A stretch of 64,000 nt of DNA, taken from assembly GCA_943371425.1 (NCBI GenBank), contig CALRUR010000002.1:186001-250000 (forward strand). The letters are read 5' to 3'. Every line of letters begins with the position of its first letter. The first letter of the stretch is position 1. This DNA is from CAJBVG01 sp943371425. GTDB lineage: Bacteria; Bacteroidota; Bacteroidia; Sphingobacteriales; Sphingobacteriaceae. Below are positions 34,390 through 43,243 of the stretch, one piece after another. Under the pieces are notes generated by a model. The model had not been told where the DNA came from. It did not search any database and saw only the letters and a list, made by a program, of their open reading frames with translations. The position numbers and the translations under genes are program-made.

Positions 34390-35754
34390 TTACTTCCCTA
34401 TACAAAACTTACTAAAAATATTCTCCAACAAATCGTCAGTAGAAATGCTTCCTGTTATTTCTCCTAAATAATGTAAGGCTTCTTTTATGTCCATCGCTAA
34501 AAAGTCGGAGGTTACAGGGTTATGGATTCCGTTTAGCACTCGCTCTAAGGCTTCCTTGCAGCGCTGCAAGGCTTCAACATGACGAGCATTGGTGAGGATG
34601 GTTTCGTTGGCATGTTCTGTGTAATGGATCATGTCTAACAATTTTTGCTCTAACTCTTTTATGCCAATGCCCTGTAAGGCAGAGATGCTCATGCTTTCGG
34701 CCGGATTGCTCGAATTATTTTTATCAGATTTATTCGCCACTAATAATAATTGCGAATTATTTTTTTGAGTGATTGCTTGCAAGTCTTTTACAATGCTTGC
34801 TAAGTCTTCACCGTAGGTTTCGGCAGCATCAAATAAATACAAAATAATGGCACTCTGATTTATTTTTTCGAAAGTTCGTTCAACACCTTTGGCTTCAATA
34901 ATATCTTCTGTATCTCTAATGCCTGCAGTATCTATAAACCTGAATTTTATTCCTTGTATACTAATTTCGTCTTCAATAGTATCGCGCGTAGTACCGGCAA
35001 TGTCGGATACAATGGCTCGCTCTTCGTTCAACAACGCGTTTAGTAAAGTAGATTTGCCTACGTTGGGTTTGCCAGCAATTACTACCGGTACGCCTTGTTT
35101 TATTACATTTCCTAATTCGAAAGAGCGGATGAGTTTACTAAGAACCACTACAATTTTTTCGATGAGCGTTTGCATCGTATCTCTATTGGCAAACTCTACA
35201 TCTTCTTCAGAAAAATCTAATTCTAATTCTACCAAAGAAGCGAAATGAATTAACTCTTCTCTCAATTTTTTCAACTCGTTAGAAAATCCTCCACGCATTT
35301 GTTGCATCGCTACTTTGTGCGATGCTTCCGAACTCGATGCTATTAAATCGGCTACGGCTTCTGCTTGCGATAAATCTAACTGTCCGTTTAAAAATGCACG
35401 CATGGTAAACTCACCTGGTTTCGCTGGTCGAGCGCCTTTGGTAATAAACAAGCGAATTAGTTTTTCTATAATATAAGAAGAACCATGGCAAGATATTTCT
35501 ACTACATTCTCTCTGGTGTAGGAGCGAGGTGCTATAAACAAACTCACCAATACCTCGTCAATTATCTGCTCCCCATCTACAATGTTTCCGAAATGGATGG
35601 TATGCGTTGCTTGTGCTAATAAATCTTTTCCTTTAAATACAGAGTTTGCAATATTTATTGCATCGGTTCCCGATAAACGAATTACTCCAATAGCACCCGC
35701 ACCTGTAGGTGTTGCCAATGCAACAATAGTATCCGATTGTTTATAATCTAACAT
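34390..35754 (-). CDS. mnmE: tRNA uridine-5-carboxymethylaminomethyl modification GTPase MnmE
   Basis: A 454-residue GTPase that, with MnmG, modifies the wobble uridine of several tRNAs. The N-terminal tetrahydrofolate-binding domain (ALATPTGAGAIGVIRLSG) is followed by helical parts enclosing the G domain: GKPNVGKSTLLN (G1), DIAGTTRD (G2/K-loop), DTAG (G3) and NKSD (G4). The C-terminus CIGK holds the conserved Cys. Length and motifs are normal. A TACTTTTG -7 box on the minus strand (35759-35766) ends four bases before the ATG, so the transcript would be almost leaderless. The integrated element lies just downstream of this gene. Confidence 0.98.
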   Translation of the reverse strand: MLDYKQSDTIVALATPTGAGAIGVIRLSGTDAINIANSVFKGKDLLAQATHTIHFGNIVDGEQIIDEVLVSLFIAPRSYTRENVVEISCHGSSYIIEKLIRLFITKGARPAKPGEFTMRAFLNGQLDLSQAEAVADLIASSSEASHKVAMQQMRGGFSNELKKLREELIHFASLVELELDFSEEDVEFANRDTMQTLIEKIVVVLSKLIRSFELGNVIKQGVPVVIAGKPNVGKSTLLNALLNEERAIVSDIAGTTRDTIEDEISIQGIKFRFIDTAGIRDTEDIIEAKGVERTFEKINQSAIILYLFDAAETYGEDLASIVKDLQAITQKNNSQLLLVANKSDKNNSSNPAESMSISALQGIGIKELEQKLLDMIHYTEHANETILTNARHVEALQRCKEALERVLNGIHNPVTSDFLAMDIKEALHYLGEITGSISTDDLLENIFSKFCIGK

Positions 35755-35758
35755 AGCT

Positions 35759-35766
35759 CAAAAGTA
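35759..35766 (-). promoter_or_regulatory. -7 box of mnmE
   Basis: CAAAAGTA on the plus strand is TACTTTTG on the coding strand, an exact TAnnTTTG match. Only four bases separate it from the ATG. Confidence 0.45.
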
Positions 35767-35799
35767 AGGGAATAAAGGGATAAACAGAAGTGAAATAAA

Positions 35800-36321
35800 T
35801 TAGGCGAAACGTTTTTCTACGCGCTCTAATTTTATCATCTCTGGGTAGGTAAGTCCGTGATACATCGCATTAGCCGTCATTGCGAGGCGCTTGGTGCGTG
35901 TTATTTCAGTTTTGGCAGCATTTATCCAATTAATGAAATACGAACGATGAGAGGGCAGCAATTTCATGAAATTATCAATCATCAATTTTTCTTCTCTCAA
36001 CAATTGGTGCAAATCAGCGGGAATGTCTACTTTATAATCAATATCTTCTTCTAATTGGCAAGCAATTACATCGCCTACTTTTTTTCGAAGTTTAGTTCTT
36101 ATAATTTCATTTAAGGAGATAATGAATTCGCCAGCACCAACAGGTAAAACAGCTAGGCCTTTTACCACGCAAGCATCGAACTTGCCTTTCACTCTAAAAG
36201 ATTTTTTATTGCTGGGTTTTATTTGTTCCGCTAACTCTTTGTTCAGGCTGATATACGTCCATCCGGTTTTCTCGCCTTTCTTTCCGTATTTACATATCTC
36301 GGCACTGAACTTTGTTAGCAT
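35800..36321 (-). CDS. DUF1905 / YdeI-like protein
   Basis: A 173-residue soluble protein. Residues ~1-95 form a small beta-barrel-like DUF1905 domain (FRVKGKFDACVVKGLAVLPV, then KVGDVIACQLEED). Residues ~100-170 match the OmpD-associated YdeI-type region (SHRSYFINWINAAKTEITRT, the end of which reads KTEITRTKRL). The function is unknown. It sits 45 bases upstream of mnmE on the same strand. Confidence 0.82.
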   Translation of the reverse strand: MLTKFSAEICKYGKKGEKTGWTYISLNKELAEQIKPSNKKSFRVKGKFDACVVKGLAVLPVGAGEFIISLNEIIRTKLRKKVGDVIACQLEEDIDYKVDIPADLHQLLREEKLMIDNFMKLLPSHRSYFINWINAAKTEITRTKRLAMTANAMYHGLTYPEMIKLERVEKRFA

Positions 36322-36386
36322 ATAATTTAGTTGGGGGAATAAAGCTAATGATTATTTCAGAAAAACAAAATAATTTTTTCGAAATT

Positions 36387-36722
36387 TTATTTATCCCGCT
36401 TCACAACAATTTTAGTGTTCTTGTTGATTTTTATTTTTCGCAAATCTTGTTGCGCTTTATTTACTTGGTTTACATAATCGCTAACATCCTTTACTATATT
36501 GTCCATTTTTTTATTATTGTTGAACAATACAATGGTGGCAATTTTTCCTACATCATCAATAGTAAGCTTACTCGCTATTTCGTATCCTTTTTGAATAGAT
36601 GAAAAAATTCCGGAATCAATTTTAGTAGCATGTTCGTATGTATAATCTAAGGAAGCAGACGCCAAAGTATTAACCGAATTGCAAAACAAAAAAAGAAAAA
36701 GAAGGGGTATTATTTTTTTCAT
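36387..36722 (-). CDS. Small secreted protein of unknown function
   Basis: A 111-residue exported protein with a typical signal peptide (KKIIPLLFLFLFCNSVNTLA). The mature part is helical (SIQKGYEIASKLTIDDVGKI) and lysine-rich at the end (KIKINKNTKIVVKRDK). I recognise no domain. It stands alone between the DUF1905 gene and a divergent HTH gene. Confidence 0.65.
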   Translation of the reverse strand: MKKIIPLLFLFLFCNSVNTLASASLDYTYEHATKIDSGIFSSIQKGYEIASKLTIDDVGKIATIVLFNNNKKMDNIVKDVSDYVNQVNKAQQDLRKIKINKNTKIVVKRDK

Positions 36723-36944
36723 TAAGCTAAAGATATAAAAATTTATTTTGATAAATTATTCTTTTTTGTACCTATAATATTTTGTACACACTTATTAATA
36801 AAAAATTAACAATAGGAATATGCTAATAAATACTATATAAAAACCTGTATTTATGCAGTTTTCTTAATCTAAAATTAAAATTATAACTTTTGATTATATA
36901 TTTTTAAATCAAATTTAAGTATAAAAATTTAGTATTAGTTAACG

Positions 36945-37262
36945 ATGAGTGTAAAGAAAAAAGATGACCGCCTTCACGATTTCTCAGCAATAATTAGAAG
37001 AAGACGTTTAGAATTAAAATACAACAGCGCCGAACTTTTTGCAAACGATCATGGAATTAATAGGTCAGTATACCAACGCTGGGAAAATGGAGAAGATTTA
37101 AACTTAACTAGCCTGCTTAAGCTTCTAGAAATACTAGAAATGAAAGGCTCTGAGTTTTTTGAAAAGTGGGAACACCGAAACGATCACATGCCACCAGTAA
37201 AGTACCACTTACAATTGGTAGCGGAAAATGAAGAGGATTACCCGAAGAAGAAGAAGGGTTAA
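36945..37262 (+). CDS. XRE-family HTH transcriptional regulator
   Basis: A 105-residue DNA-binding protein. The helix-turn-helix spans about residues 14-70 (IIRRRRLELKYNSAELFAND, then HGINRSVYQRWENGEDL and SLLKLLEILEM). A short acidic then basic tail (ENEEDYPKKKKG) follows. Such single-domain regulators are common and its targets are unknown. Its stop codon is the first base triplet of a TAGCTAAT word repeat. Confidence 0.85.
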   Translation: MSVKKKDDRLHDFSAIIRRRRLELKYNSAELFANDHGINRSVYQRWENGEDLNLTSLLKLLEILEMKGSEFFEKWEHRNDHMPPVKYHLQLVAENEEDYPKKKKG

Positions 37263-37405
37263 TTAGCTAATAAGCTGATGTGATAATTAGCTAATGAAGG
37301 CCAACGCAGTGTGAATAGTAGAAGAACTTCTTCTGTGGAAATGTCTATTTTATAGAATCAAAAGCCAATTTGCACATACGTGAGTTTTCATTAGCTAATT
37401 AGCTA
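37259..37405. repeat. TAGCTAAT words at both convergent stop codons
   Basis: TTAATTAGCTAATAAGC begins at the stop of the HTH gene, GATAATTAGCTAATGAAGG follows, and TCATTAGCTAATTAGCTA ends in the TAG stop (complement) of the minus-strand gene at 37403-37405. The space between carries no gene. Confidence 0.65.
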
Positions 37406-38005
37406 CTTTCGTTTGGAAATTTCGTCGCGGATGCGTGCTGCTTTCTCGTAGTTTTCTTCGGCCAAAGCTTTGTCGAGCATCTCACGTAGTTCGGTTTCGC
37501 TAAAACTTGCATAGCCCGATTTTACAGCGCCTTCTATGTTTACTTGCTCTGAATCGTCTGTAGGCTCTATGTTTTCTAAGAAAGCGAAATCAGAACCCTC
37601 AATCATTATACCTGCTGAGGCTAAGATAAATTCGTAAGTATAGATAGGACATTGGTAACGCACTGCCAATGCAATAGCATCAGAGGTGCGTGCATCAATT
37701 TCTGCAGTTTTTTTACCATCGTTGCAAATGAGTTTTGCGAAGAAAATACCGTCTACTAAATTGTAAATAATAACCTCTTCAATAACCACATTAAAATGCA
37801 AGGTTAAAGATTTAAAAAGGTCGTGAGTTAGTGGCCTGCTCGGACTCATTTTCTCAATTTCGATGGCAATTGCTTGCGCCTCAAAACCTCCAATAATAAT
37901 GGGCAACCTACGTCGTCCACTAACTTCTCCCAATACCAATGCATATGCACCCGATTGTGTTTGACTGTATGATAAGCCTACGATATCTAACTTAATCTTC
38001 TTCAT
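37403..38005 (-). CDS. Bifunctional nuclease-domain (DUF151) protein with UvrB/UvrC-like tail
   Basis: A 200-residue protein. Residues 1-135 form the DUF151 'bifunctional nuclease' domain (YALVLGEVSGRRRLPIIIGG, then EAQAIAIEIEKMSPSRPLTH and IDARTSDAIALAVRYQCPIY). The C-terminal ~35 residues (LREMLDKALAEENYEKAARI) match the UVR motif. Whether it cuts nucleic acid here is unknown. It is the last gene of the etfB-etfA operon, 19 bases after etfA. Confidence 0.9.
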   Translation of the reverse strand: MKKIKLDIVGLSYSQTQSGAYALVLGEVSGRRRLPIIIGGFEAQAIAIEIEKMSPSRPLTHDLFKSLTLHFNVVIEEVIIYNLVDGIFFAKLICNDGKKTAEIDARTSDAIALAVRYQCPIYTYEFILASAGIMIEGSDFAFLENIEPTDDSEQVNIEGAVKSGYASFSETELREMLDKALAEENYEKAARIRDEISKRK

Positions 38006-38024
38006 CGCAATGGTTAAAATATTA

Positions 38025-39002
38025 TTATGCGTTTGCTTTAAACGCTTTTACTGCTTCAATTAATTTAGGTACTACTTCAAAAGCATCGCCTACAATTCCA
38101 TAATCTGCAACCTTAAAGAATGGTGCTTCTGGATCTTTGTTTATTACAACAATTACTTTTGATGAACTTACTCCGGCTAAATGTTGGATCGCTCCAGAAA
38201 TACCAATAGCAATATACAAATTCGGAGCTACTGCAATACCTGTTTGGCCTACGTGCTCAGAATGTGGTCTCCAACCAGAATCCGATACCGGTTTAGAACA
38301 TGCCGTTGCTGCGCCTAATAAATTAGCCAACTCTTCTATCATTCCCCAATTCTCCGGCCCCTTTAATCCTCTACCCGCAGATACTACTAATTCTGCATCA
38401 GGTAAACTTACTTTATCCGTAGCACGAATAATTTCTTTTACCATGGTACGGAAATCTGTAGCCGCTGCTTCCGATTCTAAATTTTCTACCGTAGCAGTTT
38501 CGTTTTTCTCCACTACTTTATAAGCATTAGGGCTAAGTGTTAACACTTTTACGTTTGATGAGAGCTCTACCGTTGCAAATGCCTTACCAGAAAATGCACC
38601 ACGTTTTACAGTTAATACATTTCCGTTTATGCTAGGTAATTCAATTACCGCATCTGCTAATCCTGCAGTTAATTTTACCGCTACTCTTGGCGCTAAACCT
38701 TTACCAGTAAAGCTATTTCCCATTACCACTACTGTTGCATTTGCTTTTGTAGCAGCGTTTGCAATAATAGATGCGTATGCTTGGTTTACAAACGATGCTA
38801 ATTGAGCATTGTTCACATTCCAAACCGTTTTAGCTCCGTATTTTCCTAGTTCTGCTAATTGTGCTGCATCAACATTACCTATTGATAATGCAGTTAAACT
38901 ACTGCCCATCATGTTTGCAATTTCTGCCGCATATGAAACTACTTCAAAAGTAGATTTCTTAAATTTTCCTTCAATATTTTCAACGTATACTAATACACTC
39001 AT
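38025..39002 (-). CDS. etfA: Electron transfer flavoprotein subunit alpha
   Basis: A 325-residue FAD-binding subunit of the ETF heterodimer, which carries electrons from acyl-CoA and other dehydrogenases to the quinone pool. The C-terminal FAD domain is clear: VSAGRGLKGPENWGMIEELA, then GAATACSKPVSDSGWRPHSE, then VGQTGIAVAPNLYIAIGISG and GAIQHLAGV. It follows etfB by 26 bases on the same strand. Confidence 0.97.
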   Translation of the reverse strand: MSVLVYVENIEGKFKKSTFEVVSYAAEIANMMGSSLTALSIGNVDAAQLAELGKYGAKTVWNVNNAQLASFVNQAYASIIANAATKANATVVVMGNSFTGKGLAPRVAVKLTAGLADAVIELPSINGNVLTVKRGAFSGKAFATVELSSNVKVLTLSPNAYKVVEKNETATVENLESEAAATDFRTMVKEIIRATDKVSLPDAELVVSAGRGLKGPENWGMIEELANLLGAATACSKPVSDSGWRPHSEHVGQTGIAVAPNLYIAIGISGAIQHLAGVSSSKVIVVINKDPEAPFFKVADYGIVGDAFEVVPKLIEAVKAFKANA

Positions 39003-39028
39003 TTCCGTATTTCTTAGATGTTTAAAAA

Positions 39029-39766
39029 TTAAATCACTTTTGCTTCTGCATTTAATGCTTCTACTAATTTCGCTGGATCTGCTGCATCAATTAATTTTAC
39101 ATTTCCTCTTGCTGCAGGCATTTCATATGTTGTAAAGGCCGACACTTTCTCTACTGCAATAGCTTCCACTACTTGCAAAGGCTTAGTACGTGCACTCATA
39201 ATTCCACGCATGTTCGGAATCTTAGGCTCTGCCACACCTTCTGCTGTACTAACAACAAATGGAGTAGAAAGGTTTATTACTTCTTTTCCACCTTCAATCT
39301 CACGATCAATGGTAGCATCGTTTCCGTTTAATTCTAATTTTTTAATAATTGATACAGATGGGATGTCGAGTATTTCAGCAATCATAGATGGTACTTGTGC
39401 CGAATTATAATCTATCGACTCTCTTCCACACATTATCATATCATATCCACCATTTTTTGCTACTTCTGCTAGTTGTTTTGATACAAAATAAGCATCGCTT
39501 GGGGCAGCATTAACTCGTATTGCATCATCCGCTCCAATTGCTAATGCCTTACGTATAGTTGGCTCTGTATCTGCCAATCCCACATTTATAACAGTGGTAG
39601 TACCTTTACCGCCTTCTGTTAATTCAATTGCACGCGATAATGCAATTTCATCATAAGGATTTAAAATGTATTGAACACCATTTGTGTTAAATTCTGTATT
39701 ATTGTTATTGAAACTTACTTTTGTAGTTGTGTCGGGCACATTGCTGATACAGACTAATATTTTCAT
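39029..39766 (-). CDS. etfB: Electron transfer flavoprotein subunit beta
   Basis: A 245-residue AMP-binding subunit of ETF. It opens with ILVCISNVPDTTTKVSF and has NPYDEIALSRAIEL, MCGRESIDYNSAQVPSMIAE and VSTAEGVAEPKIPNMRGIMS, all typical of EtfB. It is the first gene of the operon etfB-etfA-DUF151. A TACTTTTG -7 box on the coding strand (39788-39795) lies 21 bases before the ATG, in the short divergent spacer shared with the TPR gene. Confidence 0.97.
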   Translation of the reverse strand: MKILVCISNVPDTTTKVSFNNNNTEFNTNGVQYILNPYDEIALSRAIELTEGGKGTTTVINVGLADTEPTIRKALAIGADDAIRVNAAPSDAYFVSKQLAEVAKNGGYDMIMCGRESIDYNSAQVPSMIAEILDIPSVSIIKKLELNGNDATIDREIEGGKEVINLSTPFVVSTAEGVAEPKIPNMRGIMSARTKPLQVVEAIAVEKVSAFTTYEMPAARGNVKLIDAADPAKLVEALNAEAKVI

Positions 39767-39818
39767 ATTGCGTTTTTTTTAGTTCTGCAAAAGTAATTAA
39801 TTATCGATAAGATTAAAA

Positions 39819-40160
39819 ATGAATACAAATAGACTCAATCGTCTTTTAGAAATGCGTACAGAAGATCCCAAAGATCCTTTTTTATTATACGCAATTGCAA
39901 TGGAATATAACAATGGTAATGAAGCGCTTAAGGCCTTAGAGTACTATGAGTTATTGTTGAAAGAACATGAAGAATATGTTGGAACATATTATCATTTAGC
40001 TAAATTGTACGAAAATTTAGAAAAAAAAGCCGAAGCCGAAGAATGTTACAAAAAGGGGATGAGCATTGCCAGGAAATTAGGCGATAACCACGCTTACAAC
40101 GAGTTACAATCTGCATTCGCTTCTTTTAATGGTTTAGGTGATGACGACGATGATTATTAA
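39819..40160 (+). CDS. Tetratricopeptide-repeat protein
   Basis: A 113-residue soluble protein with about three TPR helices pairs (DPFLLYAIAMEYNNGNEALK, then YYELLLKEHEEYVGTYYHLA, then NLEKKAEAEECYKKG) and an acidic tail (GDDDDDY). TPR proteins serve as protein-binding scaffolds. It lies five bases before chrA and is divergent from etfB, but I see no functional link to chromate transport. Confidence 0.85.
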   Translation: MNTNRLNRLLEMRTEDPKDPFLLYAIAMEYNNGNEALKALEYYELLLKEHEEYVGTYYHLAKLYENLEKKAEAEECYKKGMSIARKLGDNHAYNELQSAFASFNGLGDDDDDY

Positions 40161-40165
40161 GAAAC

Positions 40166-41350
40166 TTGGAAAATAAAAAGATAAAATTTTTATTGGATGT
40201 ATTGAAGTTTAGCTTCACAGCTTTTGGAGGCCCTCAAGCCCATATTGCTATGATGTTAAAAGAGTTTGTAGAAAAGAAAAAATACGTAACCGAATCTGAA
40301 CTCATACAATACAATGCACTCAGTCAAATGTTACCAGGCCCGTCTTCTACACAAACCTTAGTGGCCATTGCCTATAAATTAGGTGGAATTCGCCTAGCCA
40401 TTTCTGCATTTTTCATATGGATATTACCATCCTCTATATTGATGTTAATTTTTTCTATTGCCTTTGTTCAAATGGGAGTAGGCAAAAGAACCGCCAATGT
40501 AATTTTTATGCTGAAGCCTATTGCCATTGGCTTTGTTGGGTATTCGGCATTTGTATTAATTAAAAAAGTGCTAAGCTCAAGGTTCTCTTATTTTTTAGCA
40601 TTTGTATCCTTAAGCATCACCATCTTATTTCAAAATGCATACGCATTCCCGGCAGTAATAATTTTAGGCATAGTAGGTAGTATATTATTTGGCAAAGGCG
40701 AAATTGTGTACGAAAAAAATCCGGTGCCTTTTAACTGGAAAAAGTTGATTCCCTTTTTCGGTACCTTAATCCTTTTTGCATTACTCGGAGCTCTCATCAA
40801 TAAAACTTCTTTCTTTAGTTTACCTGTTCGTTTGTTCGAAAACTTTTACCGTAATGGTATTATGATTTTTGGCGGCGGTCAAGTTCTCGTACCCCTTATG
40901 TACACTGAGTTTGTGGAGATGAAGCAATATTTAACCTCGCAAGAATTTTTAGCAGGTTTTGCTTTACAACAAGCCATTCCCGGACCCTTATTTTCATTCA
41001 CCTCTTTCATCGGCAGCATGTCTATGCGGGAAGGTGGAATAATAGGGCAAACCTTGGGTTCTTTTGCGGCAGTTATGGGTATAAACATTCCGGGTTTATT
41101 ATTTATTTTGATGATATTTCCGGCATGGGAGAAACTAAAAGTTCGTAAGTCCGTACAACGCGCCTTAGACGGTATTAATTCTGTATCTGTAGGCTTTGCC
41201 TGCGCCGCACTCTACATCATGTCTACCCAAGTAATAGACCAGTGGATTAGCATCGCCATTGTAATTGCAACTTTTCTGCTTTTACTCTGGGACAAGATTC
41301 CATCAACCTACTTAATACTTATAGGATTGTTAATTGGCTTGGTTATTTAG
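40166..41350 (+). CDS. chrA: Chromate transporter ChrA family
   Basis: A 394-residue membrane protein of the CHR family, made of two homologous halves. The first half begins with FSFTAFGGPQAHIAMM and QMLPGPSSTQ; the second repeats this as NGIMIFGGGQVLVPLM and QQAIPGPLFSF. About ten membrane helices are visible. Members export chromate or related anions. The start is TTG, five bases after the TPR stop; no in-frame ATG fits. Its stop codon runs into a GTTATTAGG word repeat. Confidence 0.92.
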   Translation: MENKKIKFLLDVLKFSFTAFGGPQAHIAMMLKEFVEKKKYVTESELIQYNALSQMLPGPSSTQTLVAIAYKLGGIRLAISAFFIWILPSSILMLIFSIAFVQMGVGKRTANVIFMLKPIAIGFVGYSAFVLIKKVLSSRFSYFLAFVSLSITILFQNAYAFPAVIILGIVGSILFGKGEIVYEKNPVPFNWKKLIPFFGTLILFALLGALINKTSFFSLPVRLFENFYRNGIMIFGGGQVLVPLMYTEFVEMKQYLTSQEFLAGFALQQAIPGPLFSFTSFIGSMSMREGGIIGQTLGSFAAVMGINIPGLLFILMIFPAWEKLKVRKSVQRALDGINSVSVGFACAALYIMSTQVIDQWISIAIVIATFLLLLWDKIPSTYLILIGLLIGLVI

Positions 41351-41364
41351 TTGTTGGGTTATTG

Positions 41365-41440
41365 GTTATTAGGTTATTGGTTATTCAGCAAGTAAGTTGC
41401 CTTATTTGCACATTTGCACATTTTCAAATTTGCACATTTA
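41365..41440. repeat. Composite 76-bp dispersed repeat, copy 1
   Basis: GTTATTAGGTTATTGGTTAT followed, after about 18 less conserved bases, by ATTTGCACATTTGCACATTT-TC-AAATTTGCACATTTA. The same composite is at 42221-42297; the last 37 bases differ at one position. Both copies end in the stop codon (complement TTA) of a minus-strand gene. Confidence 0.8.
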
Positions 41441-42157
41441 CCGGTCAAACTTCATCAACATCTTCAAACCAGTTTCAAAATCTTTAGGGTAAGGAGCGTC
41501 AACTAATATTTTTTCGTCGTTCATTAATTTGAACTCTACTTGTTTTGCATGTAAGGCAAAACGTTTGAGTAGGGGTAATTCTTCTTGATCTTTAGAAAGT
41601 TTATAGCCTCTTTTTATTTTCGATAAATAAAAAGGTTTGCCACCGTATAAAGCATCGCCAGTTATAGAGGCACGCTGTGTGGCAAGGTGTATGCGTATTT
41701 GGTGCATTCTGCCGGTTCGTGGTTGGCACTCAATTAAGGTGTAATGATTAAATAATTGAATGGTATTGAACAAAGTATCGGCAGCTTTGCCTTCGGCTTT
41801 ATCAATACGCACTACGCCTTTGTTTCCGATGCCTATAGGTAAATCAACTTCCATGTTATCAAAACGATGCTGCCCATCGGCAATAGCATGGTATATTTTT
41901 TTTACTTCGCGGTGTTCAAATTGCATCGACACGTTTCGGTAGGCCTCTGGATTCTTAGCAAATATTAATGCTCCCGAAGTTTCTCTATCTAATCTGTGGC
42001 AAATTTGTGCATCTTCATAAACCTGTTTTGCCAAACGAAGCATGTTAATGGTTTCCCCATTTCTATCATCCAAAGAACTAACAAAGGGAGGCTTATTTAC
42101 CACCACCACGTCGTTGTTTTCGAAAAGTATCAGATCTTTAAAATTGGGAACTTTCAT
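41438..42157 (-). CDS. RluA-family RNA pseudouridine synthase
   Basis: A 239-residue pseudouridine synthase acting on rRNA or tRNA. The catalytic loop ICHRLDRETSGALIFAKN (Asp in HRLDRETSG) and the later QPRTGRMHQIRIHLATQ and ITGDALYGG motifs are intact. It lacks an S4 domain at the N-terminus, which starts with a short FENNDVVVVNKPPFVSS. The target site cannot be told. It is flanked by word repeats at both ends. Confidence 0.95.
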   Translation of the reverse strand: MKVPNFKDLILFENNDVVVVNKPPFVSSLDDRNGETINMLRLAKQVYEDAQICHRLDRETSGALIFAKNPEAYRNVSMQFEHREVKKIYHAIADGQHRFDNMEVDLPIGIGNKGVVRIDKAEGKAADTLFNTIQLFNHYTLIECQPRTGRMHQIRIHLATQRASITGDALYGGKPFYLSKIKRGYKLSKDQEELPLLKRFALHAKQVEFKLMNDEKILVDAPYPKDFETGLKMLMKFDR

Positions 42158-42162
42158 TTAAA

Positions 42163-42203
42163 ATTATGAATTATGAATTATGAATTATGAATTATGAATT
42201 GTG
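42163..42203. repeat. 7-bp tandem array (ATTATGA) upstream of the pseudouridine synthase gene
   Basis: Five exact ATTATGA units (42163-42197) plus ATTGTG. Read on the coding strand of the minus gene starting at 42157, this is TCATAAT, the same word and orientation as the AATTCAT array before lgt. Confidence 0.8.
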
Positions 42204-42220
42204 TGGTATAAACCTATTGT

Positions 42221-42297
42221 GTTATTAGGTTATTAAGTTATTATGCGATGAAGGTGCTTCATTTGCACATTTGCACATTTTCGAATTTGCACATTTA
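42221..42297. repeat. Composite 77-bp dispersed repeat, copy 2
   Basis: Second copy of the composite at 41365-41440: GTTATTAGGTTATTAAGTTA, a variable middle, and a 37-base end that matches copy 1 at 36 positions. It ends in the stop codon of rlmB. Confidence 0.8.
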
Positions 42298-43035
42298 ACT
42301 CCTTTGGCGTACTGCCTCATATAACACCACCCCTGCAGCTACCGAAACATTTAAAGATTCGATTTCGCCCATTAATGGAATTTTTGCAAATCGATCTAGT
42401 ATGCGCATAAGTTCGTTAGAGATACCATCTTCTTCAGAGCCTAATACAATGGCTGTTGGTACTTTATAATCCACAGTATACATGCTTTCATCATTTTTCT
42501 CCGAACAACCAATTACTTGTAAGCCCGATTCTTGCATGTATTCTACTGCTTTTTTTAATGAATGTACTCTGCAAACTGGAATTTTAAACAATGCTCCTGC
42601 AGAGGTTTTTATAGAGTCGGAGTGGATGGCTGCACTTTCTTTTAAAGGGATAATGATGCCATGAACCCCAGCACATTCGGCAGTTCTGGCAATGGCGCCA
42701 AAATTACGAACGTCTGTTATACGATCTAGTACTAACAACAATGGGGTTTCACCGTTCTCATAAATAAAAGGAATTAAATCTTCTACCTGATGGAAGGAAA
42801 TAGGAGAGATGAAGGCAACCACACCCTGGTGATTTTTAGTAGTTAATCTATTTAATTTTTCAATAGGTACATATTGATATTTAATCTGATGTTTATCAAT
42901 TAACTTACGTAACTCTCTAAATAAATCGCCCGAAATTCCTTTTTGAATAAACAAAGATTCAATTTCTTTTCCACTTTCAATCGCTTCCATTATCGCACGT
43001 ATCCCGAAAACCTGCTGATTACTTTTACTATCCAT
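42295..43035 (-). CDS. rlmB: 23S rRNA (guanosine-2'-O-)-methyltransferase RlmB-like (SpoU family)
   Basis: A 246-residue SPOUT methyltransferase. The N-terminal substrate-binding domain (QQVFGIRAIMEAIESGKEIE) is followed by the knotted catalytic domain: VLDRITDVRNFGAIARTAEC (motif 1), IVLGSEEDGIS (motif 2) and ESLNVSVAAGVVLYEAVRQR (motif 3). The ATG at 43033-43035 (MDSKSN) is preferred over one eight codons upstream. It is divergent from dnaB. A TrmH-type paralogue is encoded at 45814-46332. Confidence 0.93.
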   Translation of the reverse strand: MDSKSNQQVFGIRAIMEAIESGKEIESLFIQKGISGDLFRELRKLIDKHQIKYQYVPIEKLNRLTTKNHQGVVAFISPISFHQVEDLIPFIYENGETPLLLVLDRITDVRNFGAIARTAECAGVHGIIIPLKESAAIHSDSIKTSAGALFKIPVCRVHSLKKAVEYMQESGLQVIGCSEKNDESMYTVDYKVPTAIVLGSEEDGISNELMRILDRFAKIPLMGEIESLNVSVAAGVVLYEAVRQRS

Positions 43036-43157
43036 TCTCTTGTATTTTCTACAAAACAACTATAATTTTTTGAATTAACATAGATACTAACAGGTTATTA
43101 ACCTATTTTTTGTACTTATTAACATTTTTATTTGGTTTATTAACCTTAAGTGTTACT

Positions 43158-43210
43158 TTATCCACATTGTAAATTGTACTTTGTACATTGTACTTTGTAC
43201 ATTGTACTTT
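43158..43210. repeat. GTACA word repeat and a DnaA-box-like site before dnaB
   Basis: TTATCCACA (43158-43166) is an exact DnaA-box consensus. It is followed by GTACTTTGTACATTGTAC words up to 43210. A single such box is expected by chance about once in this much sequence, so no origin is claimed. Confidence 0.5.
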
Positions 43211-43228
43211 TTTTATCAGAGAAAAAAC

Positions 43229-43236
43229 TACATTTG
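43229..43236 (+). promoter_or_regulatory. -7 box of dnaB
   Basis: TACATTTG matches TAnnTTTG exactly and ends seven bases before the dnaB ATG, suggesting a leaderless or very short-leader transcript. Confidence 0.45.
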
Positions 43237-43243
43237 TTCGACA

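Noticed and set aside
43158..43166. Possible replication origin from a DnaA box before dnaB (another at 32577)
   Set aside because: Single TTATCCACA sites are expected by chance in this much AT-rich DNA; there is no cluster and no dnaA or other origin gene.
43181..43243. Upstream extension of the dnaB reading frame
   Set aside because: The added 21 residues only translate GTACA repeats and cover the likely -7 box; the ATG at 43244 begins the normal DnaB N-terminus.
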